In this document: piece by piece, positions 17,684 through 26,283 of the stretch | Layout of the letters: each line of letters begins with the position of its first letter | Numbering within the stretch: the stretch's first letter is position 1 | Origin: Polynucleobacter sp. UB-Tiil-W10 | Lineage (GTDB): Bacteria; Pseudomonadota; Gammaproteobacteria; Burkholderiales; Burkholderiaceae | Direction of reading: 5' to 3' | Assembly: GCF_018881605.1 (NCBI RefSeq) | Contig: NZ_JACVPZ010000001.1 | Span: forward strand, 1,798,001-1,862,000 | Length of the DNA: 64,000 nt | Program-made: the position numbers and the translations under genes | The notes under the pieces: generated by a model | Databases searched by the model: none | The model's input: the letters and a program-made list of their open reading frames with translations, nothing else | Told to the model about the DNA's origin: nothing

Positions 17684-18724
17684 GTGGCATTGCCGCAAAC
17701 TCCTGAATCGAATCCCATTGATTATATCGATGATGAGGATTTCATCTCCCTAGATATCCCTTTGGAGATGGCGGGAGAGCGCTTGGACAAGGTACTAGCA
17801 GGGTCTTTGCCTGATTATTCGCGTAATCGCCTGAAGGCTTGGGTTGAGGCTGGGGCGGTGATGGTGGACGGAAAAGTGACCAAAGCTCGTTATTTGCTGC
17901 ATGGCGGCGAGAGCGTCAAGGTGTTCCCACAAGAAATGCCGGAACAATTTGCCTTCAGTCCAGAAGACATCCCTTTGGATGTGGTTTATGAGGATGACGC
18001 CATTATTGTCGTCAATAAGCCTCCTGGCCTGGTGGTTCATCCTGCCGCTGGCAATTGGTCTGGAACCCTCTTAAATGGGCTCTTATTTCATTATCCCGAG
18101 CTAAAGCTGCTTCCTAGGGCAGGAATTGTGCACCGTCTAGACAAAGATACGTCGGGACTGATGGTGGTTGCCAGAACATCTCAGGCTCAAACTTCATTGG
18201 TGCGCCAACTTCAAGAAAGAACTGTGGGACGCCGATATTTAGCCTGGGTATGGGGCGACGCCCCAAGTCAAGGCAAGGTTTTGGCGTCAGTCGGTCGCGA
18301 TCAACGAGATCGTCTCAAAATGGCAGCCGGTAGTCCACAGGGTAAGCCTGCCGCTACTTTGTACCGACGCTTGGCAAAGGGGTTGGTTGGGGAGTCAGCT
18401 GTAGCCCTCTTGGAGTGCCGCCTTGAGACTGGTCGCACCCATCAAATTCGAGTTCACCTAGAGTCGCTTGGCTTTCCTTTGGTTGGTGACCCGGTGTATC
18501 GCAAAAAAGCACCAGGCGCCGCTAAAAATCTTTTATTTAATCGCCAGGCCTTGCACGCCTTCGCGTTGAGTCTTCAACACCCCGTCAAAAATGAGTTGAT
18601 GACTTGGTTTCGTTTGCCACCCCAAGACTTACTCGATTTATTGCCGCAACTCGGAATGAATGATGAAGTTCTTCCTAAGGAGTCGGTAGTATTGGCCTCA
18701 ATTGAAAACGAGTTGCGCCCATGA
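17684..18724 (+). CDS. rluD: 23S rRNA pseudouridine(1911/1915/1917) synthase RluD
   Basis: 346 residues, GTG start at 17684. An amino-terminal S4 RNA-binding domain (GERLDKVLAGSLPDYSRNRLKAWVEAGAV) precedes the catalytic domain, where Asp153 in IVHRLDKDTSGLMVVA is the nucleophile. It modifies helix 69 of 23S rRNA and is important for ribosome assembly. The gene is divergent from bamD and overlaps pgeF by four bases (ATGA). The bamD-rluD-pgeF arrangement is widespread in proteobacteria and supports all three assignments. Confidence 0.94.
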   Translation: MALPQTPESNPIDYIDDEDFISLDIPLEMAGERLDKVLAGSLPDYSRNRLKAWVEAGAVMVDGKVTKARYLLHGGESVKVFPQEMPEQFAFSPEDIPLDVVYEDDAIIVVNKPPGLVVHPAAGNWSGTLLNGLLFHYPELKLLPRAGIVHRLDKDTSGLMVVARTSQAQTSLVRQLQERTVGRRYLAWVWGDAPSQGKVLASVGRDQRDRLKMAAGSPQGKPAATLYRRLAKGLVGESAVALLECRLETGRTHQIRVHLESLGFPLVGDPVYRKKAPGAAKNLLFNRQALHAFALSLQHPVKNELMTWFRLPPQDLLDLLPQLGMNDEVLPKESVVLASIENELRP

Positions 18725-19488
18725 GCTTTATTGCTCCTCAATGGCCGGCTCCAATATCAGTTCATGCTTTGGTGAGCACTCGTGCGGGTGGCGTCAGTCA
18801 GGCGCCATTTGATTCTTTGAATCTGGCTGATCACGTAGGCGATCAGCCTGCTGATGTTTTACGAAATAGAGCCATCTTTGTCAAAGGTTTACCAGCAGAA
18901 CCTATTTGGCTAAAACAAACCCATAGCACTAGAGTCAGCACGCCACACAGCCGTCAATCAAGCCTAGAAGGGCCGATTGAAGCAGATGCTTCAGTGACCA
19001 ATATTCCGGGAGAAGTATTGGTCATCATGACTGCCGATTGCTTGCCAGTTTTGTTTGCAAATTCCACTGGGACCGTAATAGGCGTTGCACATGCTGGATG
19101 GAGAGGGCTTTGCGCCGGTGTTCTAGAAAATACTGTTGCCGAGCTCTTAAACATTTCGAACGATCAAAATCCAGCCGATTTGTTGGCTTGGTTAGGACCA
19201 GCAATTGGTCCAGAGTCATTTGAGGTCGGAGAAGATGTTGTTAAGTCATTTAAAGACGCTGGCTTAGCGCTGCCCATGAACGCATTTAAAGCTATTCACA
19301 ATAAGCCTGGAAAGTTCTTGGCAGATATATACCAATTAGCAAGGGCGCGCCTGGAGGCTTGTGGTGTGACGATGATTTATGGCGGGCAATTTTGCACCGT
19401 TCGAGACCAAGAGCAGTTCTTTTCTTATCGTCGCGATGGCCAGACTGGTAGATTTGCTTCTGCAATTTGGATTGCCAAAAAAGTTTAG
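18721..19488 (+). CDS. pgeF: Peptidoglycan editing factor PgeF (YfiH, multicopper polyphenol oxidase fold)
   Basis: 255 residues, ATG overlapping the rluD stop. Family hallmarks are STRAGGVSQAPFDSLNLADHVGD, the metal-site segments TADCLPVLFA and VAHAGWRGLCAG, and the Arg-rich end FSYRRDGQTGRFAS. PgeF hydrolyses mis-incorporated L-Ser in UDP-MurNAc peptides, keeping peptidoglycan composition correct; relatives also show purine nucleoside activity. Coupled translation with rluD is conserved. Older names call it laccase-domain protein. Confidence 0.9.
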   Translation: MSFIAPQWPAPISVHALVSTRAGGVSQAPFDSLNLADHVGDQPADVLRNRAIFVKGLPAEPIWLKQTHSTRVSTPHSRQSSLEGPIEADASVTNIPGEVLVIMTADCLPVLFANSTGTVIGVAHAGWRGLCAGVLENTVAELLNISNDQNPADLLAWLGPAIGPESFEVGEDVVKSFKDAGLALPMNAFKAIHNKPGKFLADIYQLARARLEACGVTMIYGGQFCTVRDQEQFFSYRRDGQTGRFASAIWIAKKV

Positions 19489-19517
19489 CGATAAAGCGTA
19501 CGGGTTATTACTAGCCT

Positions 19518-19547
19518 TTGCACCAAGCTAGGGTTATTGCGTATAAC
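19518..19547 (+). promoter_or_regulatory. Sigma70-type promoter upstream of phaC
   Basis: TTGCAC (19518-19523), an 18-bp spacer and TATAAC (19542-19547) match the -35 and -10 consensus at four and five of six bases. Transcription would begin near 19554, giving a leader of about 45 bases before the phaC ATG at 19599. Confidence 0.5.
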
Positions 19548-19598
19548 TCTATAGCGCTTAAGGGCGGAGAATGTCTCTAACTAATTGAAGAGACTACT

Positions 19599-21233
19599 AT
19601 GTTTGCAGGCATGAATACCGGTGCAACGCCATCCTTGGCGCCGCACCATATGGCGTTAATTCCGCCAGAGCGTTTATCTGAAATTCAAAAAGAATATTTC
19701 ACAGAGCTAGCTCACATCGCAACCAATCCTGAGGCGATTGAAGTGAAAGATCGTCGTTTTTCAGGTAAGGCGTGGCACTCATCCTGGAGCAAAGTTATTG
19801 CTGCTACCTATTTGCTAAATTCTAAGCATTTAATGGAGTTAGCAAAAGCAGTTGAGACGGATGAAAAGTCTAGGCAAAAAATTCTATTTACAACCGAGCA
19901 AATGATCGATGCGCTTTCGCCATCGAACTTTATTGCTACCAATCCAGAAGTATTAGAAAGCATTATTAGCTCACAAGGACAATCTATCCAAAAGGGAATT
20001 GTCAATTTGTTGGGGGATATGAAAAAAGGCAAGGTCTCACAAACAGATGAGTCTGCATTTGAGGTGGGTAAAAATATCGCCACCACAGAAGGTCATGTGG
20101 TGTTTCGTAATGAGTTGTTTGAATTAATTCAATACACACCATTAACTGAGCAAGTGTTTGAGCGCCCTTATTTGATGGTGCCACCTTGCATTAATAAATA
20201 TTACATTCTGGATTTGCAACCCGATAACTCGGTGGTGCGCCATATGGTAAGTCAAGGTCACACCGTTTTCTTGGTGTCTTGGAAAAACCCAGACGCTTCT
20301 ATGGCTCAAGTCAGTTGGGATGATTATGTTGGCAAGGGCGTAATCAAAGCAATTGAGGTTGTTAAAGAAATCGGCGACACCAAGCAAATTAATATCTTAG
20401 GATTTTGTGTTGGCGGTACGTTGACAACTTCTGCATTGGCAGTTTTGGCAGCTCGAGACGAGCACCCAGCCGCAAGCTTGACTCTTTTCACTACCTTATT
20501 GGATTTCACCAACACCGGCATTCTTGATGTCTTTATTGATGAAGGCATGGTTGAGATGCGTGAGAACTCTATTGGCGGTAAGGGCGGCAAGTTTGGCATG
20601 ATGTCTGGGTTAGATTTAGGTAACACCTTTTCTTTCCTACGCCCCAATGACTTAGTCTGGAACTACGTAGTCGAGAACTACCTCAAAGGGAATTCACCAC
20701 CGCCATTTGATCTGTTGTATTGGAATGGCGACTCGACCAATTTACCGGGTGCAATGTACTGTTGGTATTTGCGTCACACCTATTTGCAAAATGACTTGGT
20801 GAAGCCTGGCAAAGTCAAAATTTGCGGTGAGAAGATTGACCTAGGAAAAATCAAATGCCCTGCATATTTGTATGCCTCACAAGAGGACCATATTGTTCCT
20901 TGGCGGTCTGCTTATGAATCAACCCATCTTCTTAAAGGCAAAAACCGTTTTGTTCTTGGAGCATCAGGACATATTGCGGGTGTGATCAATCCACCTGCTA
21001 AAAATAAACGTTATTACTTTGAAAATAGCAAGATTGCAGCAACGGCTCAAGAGTGGCTAGATGGTGCAAAACAAATACCAGGAAGTTGGTGGCCTGATTA
21101 CACCAAATGGCTCGAGAAATTTGGTGGTGAACGGAAGCCTGCAAGCACTACTTTTGGTAATGCCAAGTACAAAAAAATGGAAGCTGCACCGGGCGTGTAT
21201 GTAAAAGAAAAAGCTGCGGCAGAAATCAAATAA
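19599..21233 (+). CDS. phaC: Class I poly(3-hydroxyalkanoate) synthase
   Basis: 544 residues, somewhat shorter than Cupriavidus PhaC (589), mainly at the amino end. It polymerises 3-hydroxyacyl-CoA on the granule surface. The lipase-like box GFCVGG holds the catalytic Cys270; Asp430 (QEDHIVPW) and His458 (ASGHIAGVINPP) complete the triad. The stretch LVSWKNPDASMAQVSWDDYV is typical for class I. It is the first gene of phaC-phaB-phaR, 32 bases before phaB, and has a recognisable upstream promoter. Confidence 0.95.
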   Translation: MFAGMNTGATPSLAPHHMALIPPERLSEIQKEYFTELAHIATNPEAIEVKDRRFSGKAWHSSWSKVIAATYLLNSKHLMELAKAVETDEKSRQKILFTTEQMIDALSPSNFIATNPEVLESIISSQGQSIQKGIVNLLGDMKKGKVSQTDESAFEVGKNIATTEGHVVFRNELFELIQYTPLTEQVFERPYLMVPPCINKYYILDLQPDNSVVRHMVSQGHTVFLVSWKNPDASMAQVSWDDYVGKGVIKAIEVVKEIGDTKQINILGFCVGGTLTTSALAVLAARDEHPAASLTLFTTLLDFTNTGILDVFIDEGMVEMRENSIGGKGGKFGMMSGLDLGNTFSFLRPNDLVWNYVVENYLKGNSPPPFDLLYWNGDSTNLPGAMYCWYLRHTYLQNDLVKPGKVKICGEKIDLGKIKCPAYLYASQEDHIVPWRSAYESTHLLKGKNRFVLGASGHIAGVINPPAKNKRYYFENSKIAATAQEWLDGAKQIPGSWWPDYTKWLEKFGGERKPASTTFGNAKYKKMEAAPGVYVKEKAAAEIK

Positions 21234-21265
21234 CAATTAACGAAGGTTTTTAAAAGGGGAAAGTA

Positions 21266-22006
21266 ATGTCTCAAAAAGTCGCATATGTAACTGGTGGTAT
21301 GGGTGGTATTGGTACCGCTATTTGTCAGCGTTTAGCTAAAGATGGTTTTTTGGTGATTGCCGGCTGTGGCCCAAATTCACCGCGTAAGGACCGTTGGATT
21401 GGCGAGCAAAAAGTTTTGGGCTATGACTTTATTGCTTCTGAAGGTAATGTATCTGACTGGGATAGCACTGTTGCCGCCTTTGAAAAGGTTAAGGCTGAAG
21501 TTGGTCGTGTCGATGTCTTGGTTAACAATGCTGGCATCACCCGTGACAGCGTTTTCCGCAAAATGACACCGGATGCCTGGAAAGCAGTGATTGATACCAA
21601 CTTGAACTCCTTGTTTAACGTTACTAAACAGGTGATTGATGGCATGGTTGAAAACAATTGGGGTCGTGTAATTAACATTTCCTCTGTGAATGGACAAAAA
21701 GGTCAATTTGGCCAAGCAAACTATTCCACAGCTAAGGCTGGATTGCATGGCTTCACCATGGCTCTAGCGCAAGAAGTAGCTACCAAGGGCGTTACTGTAA
21801 ATACAGTTTCTCCTGGTTATATCGGTACCGATATGGTTAAAGCCATTCGCGAAGATGTTCTTGAAAAGATTGTTTCTGGCATTCCAGTCAAGCGTTTAGG
21901 TACGCCGGATGAGATTGCTTCAATCTGCTGCTGGATTGCTTCTGAAGATGGTGGCTATGCTACTGGTGCAGACTTCTCATTGAACGGTGGTATTCACACT
22001 GGTTAA
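21266..22006 (+). CDS. phaB: Acetoacetyl-CoA reductase (NADPH)
   Basis: 246 residues, a classical short-chain dehydrogenase: TGGMGGIGTAIC for dinucleotide binding near the start, NNAGIT, catalytic Ser in INISSVNGQKGQFGQ, and YSTAKAG. The QKGQFGQ stretch is shared with PhaB/FabG-like acetoacetyl-CoA reductases. It makes (R)-3-hydroxybutyryl-CoA for PhaC encoded immediately upstream. An AAAAGGGGA ribosome binding site precedes the ATG. Confidence 0.94.
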   Translation: MSQKVAYVTGGMGGIGTAICQRLAKDGFLVIAGCGPNSPRKDRWIGEQKVLGYDFIASEGNVSDWDSTVAAFEKVKAEVGRVDVLVNNAGITRDSVFRKMTPDAWKAVIDTNLNSLFNVTKQVIDGMVENNWGRVINISSVNGQKGQFGQANYSTAKAGLHGFTMALAQEVATKGVTVNTVSPGYIGTDMVKAIREDVLEKIVSGIPVKRLGTPDEIASICCWIASEDGGYATGADFSLNGGIHTG

Positions 22007-22008
22007 TA

Positions 22009-22040
22009 TTGCACTGCAGCAATTATGCAGTCCTTGCAGT
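22009..22040. promoter_or_regulatory. TGCA-rich repeats upstream of phaR
   Basis: TTGCACTGCAGCAA (22009-22022, outer arms TTGC and GCAA) is followed by direct copies of TGCAGT at 22026 and 22035, nine bases apart. PhaR regulators are known to bind TGC-rich sites, so this may be the autoregulatory operator. The match is by composition only. Confidence 0.35.
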
Positions 22041-22124
22041 AGGCAACACAGCGTATTTACCTTTTGGTCAAACAAAGGCTAAACTACGCTGATGTTGCGA
22101 TGCAGTAAAGAGTAAGGAAAATAA

Positions 22125-22685
22125 ATGGTTACCCGCGCTAAACGAGCTGGCGAAGATCGGCTCATCAAGAAGTACCCAAATCGTCGTCTATACGATACGC
22201 AGACAAGCACCTATGTCACTTTGTCTGACATTAAGAGCTTAGTCATGGCGAGTGAAGTATTCAAGGTTGTTGACGCTAAAACGGATGAAGATTTAACGCG
22301 CAACATCTTGCTGCAAATTATTCTTGAAGAAGAGGCTGGTGGCGCGCCAGTGTTCTCCACTCAAATGCTTTCGCAAATCATTCGCTTCTATGGAAACTCC
22401 ATGCAAGGCTTGATGGGCAACTATCTTGAAAAGACAATGCAATCTTTTGTGGATATTCACAACAAGCTTGGAGATCAAACCAAAGGACTTGGTGCGGGCA
22501 GTACTCCAGAAGCTTGGTCACAGATGATGAATCTGCAAAATCCCCTCATGCAAGGCTTGATGGGTAATTACATGGAACAAAGCAAAGATCTTTTTATCAA
22601 AATGCAAGAGCAAGTACAAGGCTCGCAAAATATCTTTGGAAACTTTCCATTCTCACCTCAGCCCAACAAAACTGAAAAAGAATAG
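22125..22685 (+). CDS. phaR: Polyhydroxyalkanoate synthesis repressor PhaR
   Basis: 186 residues. The amino-terminal PHB/PHA accumulation DNA-binding domain is diagnostic ([20 protein letters not shown]), followed by the accumulation-regulatory region ([17 protein letters not shown]). PhaR represses phasin genes and its own gene and is titrated by nascent PHA granules. The carboxyl part is Met/Gln-rich with two similar MQGLMGNY(L/M)E units (about residues 93-101 and 146-152), probably amphipathic helices that contact granules or oligomerise (inference). A TGCA-rich leader could be its operator. rimO starts two bases after its stop. Confidence 0.93.
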   Translation: MVTRAKRAGEDRLIKKYPNRRLYDTQTSTYVTLSDIKSLVMASEVFKVVDAKTDEDLTRNILLQIILEEEAGGAPVFSTQMLSQIIRFYGNSMQGLMGNYLEKTMQSFVDIHNKLGDQTKGLGAGSTPEAWSQMMNLQNPLMQGLMGNYMEQSKDLFIKMQEQVQGSQNIFGNFPFSPQPNKTEKE

Positions 22686-22687
22686 TT

Positions 22688-24046
22688 GTGGCTGGAAAAA
22701 TTGGATTTGTATCCTTAGGCTGTCCTAAGGCGCTTGTAGATTCTGAGCTTATCCTGACGCAACTAAGCGCAGAAGGATATGAGACCGCCAAAGATTATTC
22801 TGGCGCCGATCTCGTGGTCGTCAATACCTGTGGCTTTATCGATTCAGCAGTGGAAGAGAGTCTCTCTGCCATTGGTGAGGCACTAGCAGAAAACGGCAAG
22901 GTCATTGTGACTGGTTGTTTGGGAGCCAGAAAAAATGCCGACGGCAGCGATCTCATTTCTAGCATTCACCCTAAAGTGCTTGCTGTTACAGGGCCGCACG
23001 CAACTGCGGAAGTAATGCAAGCAATTCATTTGCATCTACCTAAGCCGCATGACCCATTTATTGATTTAGTTCCGCCAGCTGGTGTGAAGCTCACGCCAAA
23101 GCATTACGCCTATCTCAAAATCAGCGAAGGTTGTAACCATCGATGTACTTTTTGCATCATTCCGAATATGCGGGGCGATTTAGTGTCGCGGCCGATTGGC
23201 GATGTATTGCTTGAGGCTAAACGATTATTTGAGTCTGGCGTAAAAGAATTACTAGTTGTCTCGCAAGACACTAGCGCTTATGGTGTTGATATTCAATACC
23301 GCACCGGCTTTTGGGATGGCAAGCCCGTTAAAACCAAAATGTTTGATTTGGTTAATGCCTTAAATCAAATTGCACGCGAACATCAGGCTTGGGTACGATT
23401 GCATTATGTCTATCCCTACCCACATGTAGACGATGTACTGCCTTTGATGGCTGAGTTCTCAGAGTATGGCTATGGCGTTTTGCCGTATTTGGATATTCCG
23501 CTGCAACATGCGCATCCCGATGTTCTTAAGCGCATGAAGCGTCCAGCCAGTGGCGAAAAGAACTTAGAGCGGATCTTGGCATGGCGCGAAGCTTGTCCTG
23601 ATTTAGTAGTTCGCAGCACCTTTATTGCAGGATTTCCTGGTGAGACTGAGGAAGAGTTCGATTATCTTTTGAACTTCTTAGATGAGGCTCAAATTGATCG
23701 GGCTGGTTGCTTTGCTTATTCACCTGTCGAGGGCGCTACTGCCAATCAATTGGATAACCCTGTTCCTGAAGATCTGCGGGAAGAGCGCCGTGCCAGATTT
23801 ATGGCAAAAGCAGAGGAAATTTCGATTAAGCGGCTTGCTAAAAAAATAGGCAAACGCATTCAGGTCATCATTGATCGAGTAGATGACCAAGGTGGAATTG
23901 GCCGAAGCATCGGTGATGCCCCTGAAATTGATGGTTTGGTGAGGGTTTTGCCGCCTAGCAAGCCCTCTAAGCGCTATCGTGCCGGTGAAATCATCAAGGT
24001 AACTGTTATTAGCTCCCAAGGGCATGACCTAATAGCCGAAACTTGA
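22688..24046 (+). CDS. rimO: Ribosomal protein S12 methylthiotransferase RimO
   Basis: 452 residues, GTG start at 22688. It is a radical-SAM methylthiotransferase that modifies Asp89 of S12. The amino domain has cysteines in [21 protein letters not shown] and TGCLGARK for the auxiliary cluster; the radical SAM motif is CNHRCTFC; a TRAM RNA-binding domain closes the protein. The [10 protein letters not shown] stretch separates RimO from MiaB. It is two bases behind phaR, so it is expressed with a PHA regulator although functionally unrelated. Confidence 0.94.
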   Translation: MAGKIGFVSLGCPKALVDSELILTQLSAEGYETAKDYSGADLVVVNTCGFIDSAVEESLSAIGEALAENGKVIVTGCLGARKNADGSDLISSIHPKVLAVTGPHATAEVMQAIHLHLPKPHDPFIDLVPPAGVKLTPKHYAYLKISEGCNHRCTFCIIPNMRGDLVSRPIGDVLLEAKRLFESGVKELLVVSQDTSAYGVDIQYRTGFWDGKPVKTKMFDLVNALNQIAREHQAWVRLHYVYPYPHVDDVLPLMAEFSEYGYGVLPYLDIPLQHAHPDVLKRMKRPASGEKNLERILAWREACPDLVVRSTFIAGFPGETEEEFDYLLNFLDEAQIDRAGCFAYSPVEGATANQLDNPVPEDLREERRARFMAKAEEISIKRLAKKIGKRIQVIIDRVDDQGGIGRSIGDAPEIDGLVRVLPPSKPSKRYRAGEIIKVTVISSQGHDLIAET

Positions 24047-24079
24047 CGAATGTATTAAAAATGAGAGTTGTATTACTTA

Positions 24080-24121
24080 TTTAGTACTAATTTAGTACAA
24101 AGTCAGCCTAATAATTAGGCT
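24080..24121. promoter_or_regulatory. Direct repeats and palindrome in the thiolase leader
   Basis: TTTAGTAC occurs at 24080-24087 and again at 24091-24098, 11 bp apart, one helical turn. A 17-base palindrome (AGCCTAAT, one base, ATTAGGCT) follows at 24105-24121, directly before the AAAGGGG ribosome binding site. Together they look like a regulated promoter and leader, but no known operator is recognised. Confidence 0.35.
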
Positions 24122-24138
24122 TAGCAAAGGGGATTGAT

Positions 24139-25323
24139 ATGAGTCGTGATGTCGTTGTCTTAAGTGCAGTTCGTTCCGCAATTGGTACCTTTAATGGCTC
24201 CCTCAGCAGCTTTGAGCCTTCTGAGCTCGGCGGCATTGTGATGAAAGAAGCGGTAGCCCGCTCAGGTGTTGATCCAGCACTGATTAATTACGTTACTGTC
24301 GGAAATACCATTCCTACAGATAGTCGTTACGCCTATGTTGCTCGCGTCGCATCCATTCAAGCTGGCTTGCCAATGGAATCCGTAGCAATGGCATTGAATC
24401 GTTTATGCAGCTCTGGCTTGCAAGCGATTGTGACCACTGCACAGCAAATTATGTTGGGTGACTGTGATTACGGAGTTGGCGGTGGTGTTGAAGTGATGTC
24501 ACGCGGTATGTATGGCTCACCAGCCATGCGCAGTGGTGCTCGTATGGGCGATACCAAGATGCTCGACTTGATGGTTGCTGTATTGACTGATCCATTTGGT
24601 GTTGGTCATATGGGTGTTACAGCAGAGAACCTTGTTGAAAAATGGAAGCTTACTCGTGAAGAGCAAGACGCACTGGCGGTTGAATCTCATCGTCGTGCTG
24701 CTCATGCAATTAAAGAAGGTCGTTTCAAATCTCAAATCGTTCCTATTACGATTAAGTCTCGTAAGGGCGATGTAGTTTTTGATACTGACGAACATTGCAA
24801 GCCAGAAACCACAATGGAAACATTGGGCAAGATGAAGGCCGTGTTCAAAAAAGAAGGTGGTTCTGTTACGGCTGGTAATGCATCAGGTATTAATGACGGC
24901 GCTGCGTTCTTTGTATTGGCGGATGCTGAAACAGCCAAGAAAGCTGGTCACAAGCCGATTGCACGCTTGGTATCTTATGCAGTTGCTGGTGTACCAAACC
25001 ACATCATGGGCGAAGGTCCTATTCCTGCAACTAAGATTGCACTTGAGCGTGCTGGTCTTACATTAGATCAAATTGACGTAATTGAATCTAATGAAGCTTT
25101 TGCTGCGCAAGCGCTGGCCGTTACTAAAGGTTTGGGTTTAGATCCAGCTAAGACAAACGTCAATGGTGGTGCAATTGCTTTAGGTCACCCAATTGGTTGC
25201 TCAGGTGCTGCGATTGCTACTAAAGCTATTCATGAGTTACATCGCGTTCAAGGCAAATATGCTTTGGTAACCATGTGTATCGGTGGTGGCCAAGGTATTG
25301 CGACAATTTTTGAGCGTCTATAA
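24139..25323 (+). CDS. Acetyl-CoA C-acetyltransferase (beta-ketothiolase)
   Basis: 394 residues, normal for thiolase II. Catalytic residues are in place: Cys90 (NRLCSSGLQAI), His350 (GGAIALGHPIGCSGA) and Cys380 (CIGGGQGIATIFE). It condenses two acetyl-CoA to acetoacetyl-CoA and could supply PhaB; bktB-type enzymes also make 3-ketovaleryl-CoA. It is separated from the pha genes by rimO and has its own leader with repeats. PhaA and BktB roles cannot be separated by eye, so no symbol is given. Confidence 0.9.
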   Translation: MSRDVVVLSAVRSAIGTFNGSLSSFEPSELGGIVMKEAVARSGVDPALINYVTVGNTIPTDSRYAYVARVASIQAGLPMESVAMALNRLCSSGLQAIVTTAQQIMLGDCDYGVGGGVEVMSRGMYGSPAMRSGARMGDTKMLDLMVAVLTDPFGVGHMGVTAENLVEKWKLTREEQDALAVESHRRAAHAIKEGRFKSQIVPITIKSRKGDVVFDTDEHCKPETTMETLGKMKAVFKKEGGSVTAGNASGINDGAAFFVLADAETAKKAGHKPIARLVSYAVAGVPNHIMGEGPIPATKIALERAGLTLDQIDVIESNEAFAAQALAVTKGLGLDPAKTNVNGGAIALGHPIGCSGAAIATKAIHELHRVQGKYALVTMCIGGGQGIATIFERL

Positions 25324-25351
25324 GCGTGTCAATAGACGCGTCACTATTACC

Positions 25352-25383
25352 CTGATCTCTTGGGTAAAAGCTTAAGAGATCAG
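25352..25383. terminator. Hairpin between thiolase and serB
   Basis: CTGATCTCTT and AAGAGATCAG form a perfect 10-bp stem around a 12-base loop. The 3' arm overlaps the serB stop codon at 25372. No T run follows on either strand, so termination is likely but not certain. Confidence 0.4.
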
Positions 25384-26262
25384 CAGTAAAGCAGCATCTA
25401 AGCCGACTCGGTCAAAAGCCGCGTCGGCTTTTTCTTTGACGACAGGTTTAGCTTGATAGGCAATGCTAATACCTGAGCCATTCATCATGATGAGATCATT
25501 GGCGCCATCGCCCATGGTGATGGCGTTGGCTTTAGTACAACCAAGACGAGCACAAGCTTCATCCAAGTGGGCGGCCTTAGCCGCACCATCAACAATATCG
25601 CCAATCACTTGACCGGTTAGCTTGCCATCAATGATTTCCAGAGTGTTGGCTTGAGTTTGCTTAAAACCTAATTGCTGTTGGAGTTTTTCTGTGAAGAAGG
25701 TAAATCCGCCAGAAACAAGAAGCGTATAAATGCCGCGCTCGTTTGCTCCGGCTAAAAGCTCTGCAGCCCCAGGGTTGGGTCGTAATCGTTCACGATAAAC
25801 TGACTCAAGTGCGGCGGCATTTACCCCCTCTAAAAGGGCAACCCGTCTTCTTAAGCTTTCCTTAAAATCTTTAATCTCACCACGCATAGTAGCTTCGGTA
25901 ATTTCAGCAACGGCAGATTTTTTCCCTGTGAAGTCAGCAATCTCATCAATGCATTCAATATTGATGAGTGTGGAATCCATATCCATGGCTAGTACACGAA
26001 TATCTCGCGCTATGAGATCTGGTTTCAAAAAACAGAGGTCAACATTAAAGTTTGCAGCAATAGCGCGCAGTTGCTCGCGTTGGTTTATGTCGAGGTGGGC
26101 ACTGGATTCGAAGCGCTCAGAATAATAGCTACCATTTCCTATTTGACCGCCAATCGAGTGCAAGGAAACGCCAAAGGTCAGGGCATGATCTTTTAATGAA
26201 AAGATGAGCTTCTCCGCGATTGGATCTCTAGATAGAGCTACAAGGGCTTGGTGTTTAGACAT
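25372..26262 (-). CDS. serB: Phosphoserine phosphatase
   Basis: 296 residues. HAD-superfamily motifs are complete: nucleophile region LAMDMDSTLINIECIDEIADF, motif II LVSGGFTFF, motif III Lys (GAAKAAHL region) and motif IV MGDGANDLIMM. An amino-terminal ACT-like region of about 85 residues precedes the catalytic part. It makes serine from phosphoserine. It lies 21 bases after mfd on the same strand and probably shares its transcript. Confidence 0.94.
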   Translation of the reverse strand: MSKHQALVALSRDPIAEKLIFSLKDHALTFGVSLHSIGGQIGNGSYYSERFESSAHLDINQREQLRAIAANFNVDLCFLKPDLIARDIRVLAMDMDSTLINIECIDEIADFTGKKSAVAEITEATMRGEIKDFKESLRRRVALLEGVNAAALESVYRERLRPNPGAAELLAGANERGIYTLLVSGGFTFFTEKLQQQLGFKQTQANTLEIIDGKLTGQVIGDIVDGAAKAAHLDEACARLGCTKANAITMGDGANDLIMMNGSGISIAYQAKPVVKEKADAAFDRVGLDAALLLIS

Positions 26263-26283
26263 GACTTAATAATAATCGGATGG

